Positions 57,164 through 64,000 of a stretch of DNA of 64,000 nucleotides are shown in pieces; positions within the stretch are counted from its first letter, which is position 1; each line of letters begins with the position of its first letter. The notes beneath the pieces are model-generated. The model ran no database searches. It worked only from the letters and a program-made list of their open reading frames with translations, and was not told where the DNA came from. A program made the position numbers and the translations under genes. This DNA comes from Aquabacterium humicola. Its GTDB lineage: Bacteria; Pseudomonadota; Gammaproteobacteria; Burkholderiales; Burkholderiaceae_C. The stretch is from assembly GCF_030167915.1 (NCBI RefSeq), contig NZ_JARGNB010000001.1, forward strand, positions 1,860,001 to 1,924,000. Reading direction: 5' to 3'.

Positions 57164-59065
57164 ATGGACCCCCGACTGGTTCGCCTGTACCAGGACGAGC
57201 TGACCCACCTGCGCGAGGTCGGCGGCGAGTTCGCCGCCGAGTTCCCGAAGATCGCCTCGCGCCTCGGCCTCGAAGGCATGGAGGTCGCCGACCCCTATGT
57301 CGAGCGCCTGCTCGAAGGCTTCGCCTTCCTCGCCGCCCGCGTGCAGCTCAAGCTCGAGGCCGAGCAGCCGCGGCTGATCGCGCACTTGCTGGAGTCGATC
57401 TACCCGAACTTCCTGGCGCCGGTGCCCTCGATGATGGTGGCCCGGCTCGGCGCCGATCCGGCCGATCCGAACCTCGCGCGCGGCTACAACGTGCCGCGCG
57501 GGGCGACGCTGCAGTCGCTGCAGCCGCGCGGGCAGGAAACCTACTGCGAGTTCCGCACCGCGATGTCGGTGACGCTGTGGCCGATCGAGCTGGTCGGCGT
57601 GCAGTACTTCACCCACGCGCCGGACCTGTCGCTTGCGCGGCTGCCGCAGGCCAAGCCGGCCAAGGGCGGCCTGCGCATCAAGCTGCGCGCCGGCGGCGGC
57701 CTGCGTTTCGACCAGCTCAAGCTCGACCGCCTCGGCTTCTACATCGCCGCGCCCGACGACATCGCCTTCCGCGTGCACGAGCTGGTGCTGGGCACGCCGC
57801 TGGGCACGCTGGTGGTGCCCGGCACGCCCGGCGCCGCCGCGGGCGGCTCCAGCGCCGAGCTGGCACGCCAGTGGCGCGGCCCGGCCAGCGTGCAGCCGGT
57901 CGGACTGGCCGCCGACGAGTCGCTGCTGCCCGAGACGCTGCGCGCGTTCTCCGGCCACCGCCTGCTGCAGGAGCTGGCCGCGCTGCCGCAGCGGCTGATG
58001 TTCTTCGACCTCACCGAGCTCGCACCGCGTCTGGCCCAGGTGACGGGCGACACGGCCGAGCTGGTCATCCTTTTTTCACGCGGGGATCCTGCACTCGAAA
58101 CGCTGGTGGACGGCGGGACCCTCGCGCTTTTCTGCACGCCCGCGATCAACCTGTTCCAGAAGCGGGTCGATCGCGTGCAACTCGGCCCCGGCGCCTGGGA
58201 GTACCACCTGGTGCCCGACCGCACGCGGCCGATGGACCTCGAGGTGCACAGCGTCGAGTCGGTGGTCGGCCACGGCACCGGCCGCGAGCCGCAGCGCGAG
58301 TTCAAGCCGCTGTTCACGACGCACCACGAGGCCCCGCTGGAGGGCCACGGCTACTTCACCGTGCGGCGCGAGCCGCGGCTGATGTCGCAGCGCCAGCGCC
58401 AGCAGGGGCTGCGCTCGTCGTACATCGGCGAGGAGATCTTCCTGTCGCTGGTGGACGCTCACCATGGCGCCTATCGCGAGCACCTGCGCCAGCTGTCGGT
58501 GATCGCCTGGTGCAGCAACCGCGACCTGCCGGCGCTGCTGCCGCAGGCCGGCGCCAGCGGCGCGGACGCGTGGAAGCTCGACGCCCCCGGCCCGGTGTCC
58601 ACCGTCACCTGCGTGCGCGGCCCCACCCGGCCGGTCTCGCGCCGGCCCACCGGCGACATCGGCTGGAGCCTGATCAGCCAGCTGACGCAGAACCACCTGT
58701 CGCTGGCCGGCAGCCCGGAGCAGGTGGCGTCCGCGCTGCGCGACACGCTGAAGCTCTACGGCCCGCCGGCCGACCTGGCATGGAGCCACCAGGTCGACGG
58801 CATCCTGAGCCTGCGCGCGCAGCCGGTGGTGCGGCGCCTGCCGTTCAAGGGCCCGCTGTCCTTCGGCAGCGGCATCGACCTGACGATGGAAGTCGACGAG
58901 CTGCGCTTCCAGGGTTCCAGCGCCTTCCTGCTGGCGTCGGTGCTCGAGCAGTTCTTCGCCCGCCATGCGGCGATCAACAGCTTCACCCAGCTGACGCTGC
59001 GCAGCCAGCAGCGCGGCCTGGTGAAGACCTGGGCGCCTCACCTGGGCGATCGGGCCACCCTGTGA
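57164..59065 (+). CDS. tssF: T6SS baseplate protein TssF
   Basis: 633 residues of the VasA/ImpG family. Marker stretches: LVRLYQDELTHLREVGGEFAAEFPKIA at the start, YPNFLAPVPSMMVAR, YNVPRGATLQS, and FFARHAAINSFTQLTLRSQQRGLVKTW at the end. TssF works with TssG and TssK in the wedge of the baseplate. 18 bases follow tssE and 39 precede tssG. Confidence 0.96.
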   Translation: MDPRLVRLYQDELTHLREVGGEFAAEFPKIASRLGLEGMEVADPYVERLLEGFAFLAARVQLKLEAEQPRLIAHLLESIYPNFLAPVPSMMVARLGADPADPNLARGYNVPRGATLQSLQPRGQETYCEFRTAMSVTLWPIELVGVQYFTHAPDLSLARLPQAKPAKGGLRIKLRAGGGLRFDQLKLDRLGFYIAAPDDIAFRVHELVLGTPLGTLVVPGTPGAAAGGSSAELARQWRGPASVQPVGLAADESLLPETLRAFSGHRLLQELAALPQRLMFFDLTELAPRLAQVTGDTAELVILFSRGDPALETLVDGGTLALFCTPAINLFQKRVDRVQLGPGAWEYHLVPDRTRPMDLEVHSVESVVGHGTGREPQREFKPLFTTHHEAPLEGHGYFTVRREPRLMSQRQRQQGLRSSYIGEEIFLSLVDAHHGAYREHLRQLSVIAWCSNRDLPALLPQAGASGADAWKLDAPGPVSTVTCVRGPTRPVSRRPTGDIGWSLISQLTQNHLSLAGSPEQVASALRDTLKLYGPPADLAWSHQVDGILSLRAQPVVRRLPFKGPLSFGSGIDLTMEVDELRFQGSSAFLLASVLEQFFARHAAINSFTQLTLRSQQRGLVKTWAPHLGDRATL

Positions 59066-59104
59066 CGCCCGGGCGGCACCGCCAGCGAGCCAGACCCATG
59101 CACC

Positions 59105-60172
59105 ATGGATAGCCGCGCGCTGCAGCAGCTGTTTGCCGACGTCGAGGCCCAACCATGGGCCTTCGACTTCTATGCGCTGATGCGGCGCATCGACGCGCTG
59201 CGGCCCGAGCATCCGCCGCTGGGCCTGGGCCAGCGGCCGTCGCAGGAGGCGGTGCGCCTGGGCCAGGTGCCGGAGCTCGACTTCGCGCCGGCCGCGATCT
59301 CGCGCTTCGACCACCACGGCCGCAGCGTGCCCCACGTCGGCGTGCGCTTCTTCGGGCTGCTGGGGCCGCACGGTCCGATGCCGCTGCACCTGACGGAGTA
59401 CGTGCGCGAGCGCCTGCACCAGCGCGCCGACCCGACCTCGTCGCGCTTCCTCGACATCTTCCACCACCGCATGATCAGCCTGTTCTACCGGGCCTGGGCG
59501 CAGTCCCAGCCGGTGGTGCAGCAGGACCGGCCGCTGACCGACCGCTACGGCGCGTGGCTGGGCGCGACCTTCGGCCTGAACCGCCTGGGCAGCGGCCGCG
59601 ACGCGATCCCCGACAGCGCCAAGCTCTACCAGGCCGGCATGATCGCCAGCCGCAGCCGCCATCCCGAAGCGCTGACCAAGGTGCTGCGCCAGTACTTCGG
59701 CGTGCCGGTGGCGCTGGAAGCGAACGTCGGCCAGTGGCTGGCCATCGCCGGCGAGGACCGCTCGCGCCTGGGCTTCGCGCGCAACCGGCCCGAACGATCG
59801 CAGGTGCCGCATGCCGAGCTGGGCCTGTCGGCCAATGCCGGCCACAAGGTCTGGGACCGCCAGTACAAGTTCCGCCTGCGCCTGGGGCCGCTGAGCCTGA
59901 AGCAGTACGAGGACTTCCTGCCCGGTGGCCGCGCCTGGCAGCCGCTGGCCGACTGGGTGCGCCTGCTCGCCGGCCTGGACCTGGGCTGGGACGTGCAACT
60001 GGTGCTGAAGCAGGCCGAGGTGCCGAAGCCGCACCTGGACCGCCGCATGCGCCTGGGCCTGACCAGCTGGCTCGGCCGCCGCGGCCGCCAGCCGCCGGCC
60101 ACCGACCGCGACGAGCTGAAGCTGCGGCCAGGCAATGCATTCCTGCTGCGACGCCTGGGCGCGCGCGTCTGA
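59105..60172 (+). CDS. tssG: T6SS baseplate protein TssG
   Basis: 355 residues of the VasB/ImpH family: FYALMRRIDALRPEHPPLGLGQRP, GLLGPHGPMPLHLTEYVRERL, DIFHHRMISLFYRAWAQSQP, and VWDRQYKFRLRLGPLSLKQYEDFLPGG. It pairs with TssF in the baseplate. A GTTGAC-like or other regulatory signal is not seen. It ends 33 bases before tssH. Confidence 0.96.
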   Translation: MDSRALQQLFADVEAQPWAFDFYALMRRIDALRPEHPPLGLGQRPSQEAVRLGQVPELDFAPAAISRFDHHGRSVPHVGVRFFGLLGPHGPMPLHLTEYVRERLHQRADPTSSRFLDIFHHRMISLFYRAWAQSQPVVQQDRPLTDRYGAWLGATFGLNRLGSGRDAIPDSAKLYQAGMIASRSRHPEALTKVLRQYFGVPVALEANVGQWLAIAGEDRSRLGFARNRPERSQVPHAELGLSANAGHKVWDRQYKFRLRLGPLSLKQYEDFLPGGRAWQPLADWVRLLAGLDLGWDVQLVLKQAEVPKPHLDRRMRLGLTSWLGRRGRQPPATDRDELKLRPGNAFLLRRLGARV

Positions 60173-60205
60173 CGATCACAACACGATTCCTCCAAGGAGC
60201 TCACG

Positions 60206-62944
60206 ATGGCTGAAATCTCCCGCACCGCACTGTTCGGCAAGCTCAATCCGCTGGCCTACAAGGCCATCGAGGGCGCGACCGTGTTCTGCAAGATGCGCGG
60301 CAACCCGTACGTCGAGCTGCAGCACTGGCTGGCGCAGATCCTCAATGCACCGGACAGCGACCTGCACCGCATCATTCGCCACTACGAGCTCGACACCGCG
60401 GCGCTCGCCGCCGACCTGACGAAGGCGCTCGACCGGCTGCCGCGGGGCGCCTCGTCGATCAGCGACCTGTCGGAGTTCATCACCAACGCGGTCGAACGCG
60501 GCTGGGTCTACGGCTCGCTGATGTTCGGCGAGAACCAGGTGCGCACCGGCCACCTGCTGGTCGGCATGCTGAAGACCGCGTCGCTGCGCGGTGCGCTGCT
60601 GGCAATCTCGAAGCAGTTCGAGAAGGTGCCGCTCGACGACCTGACGGCCAAGTTCAATACGCTGCTCGCCTCGTCGCCCGAGTACGTGATGACGGCCAGC
60701 GACTCCGGCGGTGCGCCCGGTGAAGCGAGCGATGCGATCGCGCCGGCGGCGATGGGCAAGCAGGAAGCGCTCAAGCGCTTCACCACCGACCTGACCGAGC
60801 AGGCCCGCAGCGGCAAGATGGACCCGATCGTCGGCCGCGACGACGAGATCCGCCAGGTCGTCGACATCCTGATGCGGCGGCGCCAGAACAACCCGATCCT
60901 GGTCGGCGAGGCCGGCGTCGGCAAGACCGCCGTCGTCGAGGGCTTCGCGCAGCGCATCGCGCGCGGCGACGTGCCGCCGGCGCTGAAGGAAGTGACGCTG
61001 CTCACTTTGGACGTTGGCCTGCTGCAGGCCGGCGCCAGCATGAAGGGCGAGTTCGAGCAGCGCCTGCGCTCGGTGATCGACGAGGTGCAGGCCTCGCCGA
61101 AGCCGATCATCCTGTTCATCGACGAGACGCACACGCTGGTCGGCGCCGGCGGCGCAGCCGGCACCGGCGACGCGGCGAACCTGCTCAAACCCGCGCTCGC
61201 GCGCGGCCAGCTGCGCACCATCGGCGCGACCACCTTCGCCGAGTACAAGAAGCACATCGAGAAGGACCCCGCGCTGACGCGGCGTTTCCAGTCGATCCAG
61301 GTCGACGAGCCGACCGAGCCGCGCGCGGTGCTGATGATGCGCGGCGTCGCGTCGACGATGGAGAAGCACCACAAGGTGCAGATCCTCGACGAGGCGCTGG
61401 AGGCCGCGGTCAAGCTGAGCCACCGCTACATCCCGGCGCGCCAGCTGCCGGACAAGTCGGTGAGCCTGATCGACACCGCCTGCGCGCGCGTGGCCGTCAG
61501 CCTGCACGCGACGCCGGCCGAGGTCGACGACTGCAGCAAGCGCATCGAGGCGCTGGAAGTCGAGCAGGGCATCATCGCCCGCGAAGGCGCGATCGGCATC
61601 GACGTGGCCGAGCGCTCCAAGCTGGTCGAGGAGCAGCTGACCGAGGAACGTGCCCGCCTGGACAAGCTGACGACGCGCTGGCAGGCCGAGAAGGTGCTGG
61701 TCGAGAAGCTGCTGGACCTGCGCTCGAAGCTGCGTGGCAGCACCGAGCCGGTCGAGGGCACCGGCAGCAAGCTCGAGGCCAGCGTCGCCAGCGACGCGCA
61801 GGAGGTCAAGGCGGCGCCGGACGCGCTGGCCAAGCCCGCGCTGTCGGCCGAGGAGCGCGAAGCCGCGCTCGCCGAGCTGCATGCGGTGCAGAAGGAGCTG
61901 CAGGAGCTGCAGGGCGAGACGCCGCTGATCCTGCCGACGGTGGACTACCAGGCGGTGGCCTCGGTCGTCGGCGACTGGACCGGCATCCCCGTGGGCCGCA
62001 TGCAGGCCAACGAGATCGACACCATCCTCAAGCTGCCGAAGACGCTGGGAGAACGCGTGATCGGCCAGGACCACGCGATGGAGATGATCGCCAAGCGCAT
62101 CCAGACCTCGCGCGCCGGCCTCGACAACCCGAACAAGCCGATCGGCGTGTTCATGCTCGCCGGCACCTCCGGCGTCGGCAAGACCGAAACCGCGCTCGCG
62201 CTGGCCGAGGCGCTGTACGGCGGCGAGCAGAACCTGATAACGATCAACATGAGCGAGTACCAGGAGGCGCACACCGTCTCGTCGCTCAAGGGCGCGCCCC
62301 CCGGGTACGTCGGCTACGGCGAAGGCGGCGTGATGACCGAGGCGGTGCGGCGCAAGCCCTACTCGGTGGTGCTGCTCGACGAGGTCGAGAAGGCCCACCC
62401 GGACGTGCACGAGATCTTCTTCCAGGTCTTCGACAAGGGCTTCATGGAGGACGGCGAGGGCCGCTTCATCGACTTCAAGAACACGCTGATCCTGCTGACG
62501 ACCAACGCCGGCACCGAGATGATCGCCAGCCTCTGCAAGGACCCCGAGCTGATGCCCGATCCGGAGGGCATGGCCAAGGCGCTGCGCGAGCCGCTGCTGA
62601 AGATCTTCCCGCCGGCGCTGCTCGGGCGGCTGGTGACGATCCCGTACTACCCGCTGTCCGACGACATGCTCGGCCGCATCGTCAAGCTGCAGCTCGGACG
62701 CATCAAGAAGCGGGTCGAGCAGCGCTACAAGATCCCGTTCGAGGTCGACGACGAGGTGATCAAGCTGGTCGTCTCGCGCTGCACCGAGAGCGAATCGGGC
62801 GGCCGCATGATCGACGCGATCCTCACCAACACGATGCTGCCGGCGGTCAGCCGCGAGTTCCTGCAGCGCATGATGGAAGGCCAGCCGATCACCCAGGTGC
62901 GCGTCAAGGTGAGCGACTCGGACTTCGCCTACGACTTCGGCTGA
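60206..62944 (+). CDS. tssH: T6SS sheath-recycling AAA+ ATPase TssH (ClpV)
   Basis: 912 residues. N-domain (1-~160), first AAA+ with Walker A GEAGVGKT (234-241) and IILFIDETHTLVGAGG, a middle coiled-coil region (~410-570), second AAA+ with Walker A GTSGVGKT (653-660) and VVLLDEVEKAHPDVHEIFFQVFD. It unfolds contracted TssB/C for reuse. Two complete ATPase sites suggest an active enzyme. An AAGGAG ribosome site precedes the ATG at 60206. Confidence 0.97.
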   Translation: MAEISRTALFGKLNPLAYKAIEGATVFCKMRGNPYVELQHWLAQILNAPDSDLHRIIRHYELDTAALAADLTKALDRLPRGASSISDLSEFITNAVERGWVYGSLMFGENQVRTGHLLVGMLKTASLRGALLAISKQFEKVPLDDLTAKFNTLLASSPEYVMTASDSGGAPGEASDAIAPAAMGKQEALKRFTTDLTEQARSGKMDPIVGRDDEIRQVVDILMRRRQNNPILVGEAGVGKTAVVEGFAQRIARGDVPPALKEVTLLTLDVGLLQAGASMKGEFEQRLRSVIDEVQASPKPIILFIDETHTLVGAGGAAGTGDAANLLKPALARGQLRTIGATTFAEYKKHIEKDPALTRRFQSIQVDEPTEPRAVLMMRGVASTMEKHHKVQILDEALEAAVKLSHRYIPARQLPDKSVSLIDTACARVAVSLHATPAEVDDCSKRIEALEVEQGIIAREGAIGIDVAERSKLVEEQLTEERARLDKLTTRWQAEKVLVEKLLDLRSKLRGSTEPVEGTGSKLEASVASDAQEVKAAPDALAKPALSAEEREAALAELHAVQKELQELQGETPLILPTVDYQAVASVVGDWTGIPVGRMQANEIDTILKLPKTLGERVIGQDHAMEMIAKRIQTSRAGLDNPNKPIGVFMLAGTSGVGKTETALALAEALYGGEQNLITINMSEYQEAHTVSSLKGAPPGYVGYGEGGVMTEAVRRKPYSVVLLDEVEKAHPDVHEIFFQVFDKGFMEDGEGRFIDFKNTLILLTTNAGTEMIASLCKDPELMPDPEGMAKALREPLLKIFPPALLGRLVTIPYYPLSDDMLGRIVKLQLGRIKKRVEQRYKIPFEVDDEVIKLVVSRCTESESGGRMIDAILTNTMLPAVSREFLQRMMEGQPITQVRVKVSDSDFAYDFG

Positions 62945-63006
62945 GCGTCGCGCCGGACGCACGCCAGCCCCATCCCATCCCGCCACGAAAACCCGGAGAA
63001 AGGTCC

Positions 63007-64000
63007 ATGGCCACGATCCCCAGCTACGACGAGTGGATGAAGCGCACCAAGCGCGGCCTGCTGCAGACGCGCAGCGACGAGCTGAAGGACGTCGACAAGG
63101 CGCTCAAGCGCTACGACGGCAACAAGTCGGTCGACAACAAGAAGCTGCTGCGCGACGAGCTCGAGAAGTGGAAGAAGAGCAAGGGCACCGGCGACCAGTG
63201 GAAGCTGAGCATCCGCAATACCAAGGACCAGATCGTCGAGGAGCTCGACGAGGCGCTGAAGCCCTATCGGGTCGGCGGCACGCCGGCGTGGGTCGCGCCG
63301 CCGCTGCCGCTGAACCCGGCGGCGGGCAGCGTGCACCTGGGCCAGAGCTTCGAGCATGCGAACTCGAAGGAACGCGTCGACGTGCCGCAGGCCTTCAAGC
63401 GCGCGCAGGCGCTGATCTCGCGCGCCTTCCAGGGCATCACGCAGGCCCGCCTGGCCACCACGCCGCAGCGCGCGATCTACGAGACATGGTTCGGCACCTG
63501 GTCGCAGACCCGCTTCGCGACGGTGTTCAACACGGTCAAGGAACTGCACGACGCGCTGCACCTGAAACCGGTGGTGCTGTACTACCGCGGCAAGAACGCC
63601 CAGGGGCCGACCGACTGCCCCGCAGAGGGGGGCGACATCGCCGGCGAGAACTTCTTCGGCGCCGCGTGGAAGCCGAAGGACCTGCCGCCGGAGCTCGACC
63701 GCAAGTTCACCTACATCTTCCTCGGCAAGGCCTTCTTCAAGTCGGGCATGTACGCCAACGACTCGATCGCCGGCGTGATCATCCACGAGCTGAGCCATTC
63801 GATCTGCGGCACCGACGACGTCAACTACAAGGGCGAGGACACCTACGGCCCCGACCTGTGCAAGCGGCTGGCCACCGAGAAGCCGGACCTCGCGGTGTTC
63901 AATGCCGACAGCTACGAGTACCTGTGCGAGAACTTCCAGAACACGCTCTTCGTGCCGAAGCCGAAGACCATGAACCTGCCGAAGAAGGCCTCGATCGCGC
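63007..64000 (+). CDS. M35 (aspzincin)-like zinc metallopeptidase, putative T6SS effector, 3' truncated
   Basis: At least 331 residues, running past the window end. ATG 63007 has GGAGAAAGG just upstream, 62 bases after tssH. A zinc site HELSH (260-264) is followed closely by GTDDVNYKG (268-276), matching the HExxH...GTxD signature of M35/aspzincin peptidases, where Asp271 would be the third ligand; NADSYEYLCENF (299-310) also fits that family. The N-terminus (YDEWMKRTKRG, then charged helices) has no signal peptide. Place and lack of export signal suggest a T6SS cargo; this is inference. Confidence 0.75.
   Translation, partial: MATIPSYDEWMKRTKRGLLQTRSDELKDVDKALKRYDGNKSVDNKKLLRDELEKWKKSKGTGDQWKLSIRNTKDQIVEELDEALKPYRVGGTPAWVAPPLPLNPAAGSVHLGQSFEHANSKERVDVPQAFKRAQALISRAFQGITQARLATTPQRAIYETWFGTWSQTRFATVFNTVKELHDALHLKPVVLYYRGKNAQGPTDCPAEGGDIAGENFFGAAWKPKDLPPELDRKFTYIFLGKAFFKSGMYANDSIAGVIIHELSHSICGTDDVNYKGEDTYGPDLCKRLATEKPDLAVFNADSYEYLCENFQNTLFVPKPKTMNLPKKASIA

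Overview
The window is dense, very GC-rich DNA (third codon positions almost always G or C) from a Gram-negative bacterium. Gene content points to a betaproteobacterium of the order Burkholderiales, near the Rubrivivax/Leptothrix/Methylibium group: an XrtA (exosortase A)/PEP-CTERM exopolysaccharide locus, the PrsK/PrsR/PrsT regulators, a REP-like Burkholderiales intergenic repeat and a type VI secretion cluster. This placement is inferred from family knowledge, not from a search. I saw no insertion sequence, phage gene, CRISPR array or rRNA.

Layout. 1-932: 3' part of a hotdog(MaoC-like)-SDR fusion gene. 937-16439 (minus strand): 13 genes reading from an outer-membrane export lipoprotein through chain-length determinant, tyrosine autokinase, beta-barrel, XrtA ATPase, wecB, deacetylase, FemAB-like protein, XrtA, nucleotide-sugar dehydrogenase, glycosyltransferase and a second deacetylase to an acyltransferase. 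Several junctions are ATGA overlaps. 16679-17590: a ThiF/E1-like enzyme diverging from that operon. 17599-22804 (minus): methyltransferase, LolA-like protein, beta-barrel protein and RND transporter. 23056-23856: a PEP-CTERM substrate (PepA type) behind a near-perfect sigma-54 promoter. 24095-31952 (minus): prsT, prsR, prsK and an initiating sugar-phosphate transferase. 32321-34428: trypsin-like protease and a FeeM-like GNAT-PilZ fusion. 34567-36329: Lrp-type regulator diverging from 4-hydroxyphenylpyruvate dioxygenase. 36412-42625: YfiR/CHASE8-kinase pair, macro-domain protein, second hybrid kinase. 42745-48199: small envelope proteins, methyltransferase, cardiolipin synthase-like protein, PHB-depolymerase-like esterase. 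48319-48395: initiator tRNA-fMet. 48565-51181: response regulator and hybrid kinase. 51429-64000: T6SS genes tssA-B-C-hcp-hcp2-tagJ-E-F-G-H, followed by an M35-like zinc metallopeptidase cut by the window end.

How the parts work together. The exopolysaccharide operon plus the PrsK/PrsR pair should make and export a polysaccharide and, through XrtA, sort PEP-CTERM proteins to the surface. PrsR is a GAFTGA-containing sigma-54 activator and the pepA promoter is of the sigma-54 type, so the window holds regulator, promoter, substrate and sortase of one floc/biofilm circuit. The T6SS part carries sheath (TssB/C), tube (Hcp), baseplate (TssA/E/F/G) and recycling ATPase (TssH). The membrane complex (TssJLM), TssK and VgrG are not in view. 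The most interesting candidates are the M35-like putative effector beside tssH, the YfiR-CHASE8 histidine kinase pair with a short coupled leader ORF, and the GNAT-PilZ fusion.
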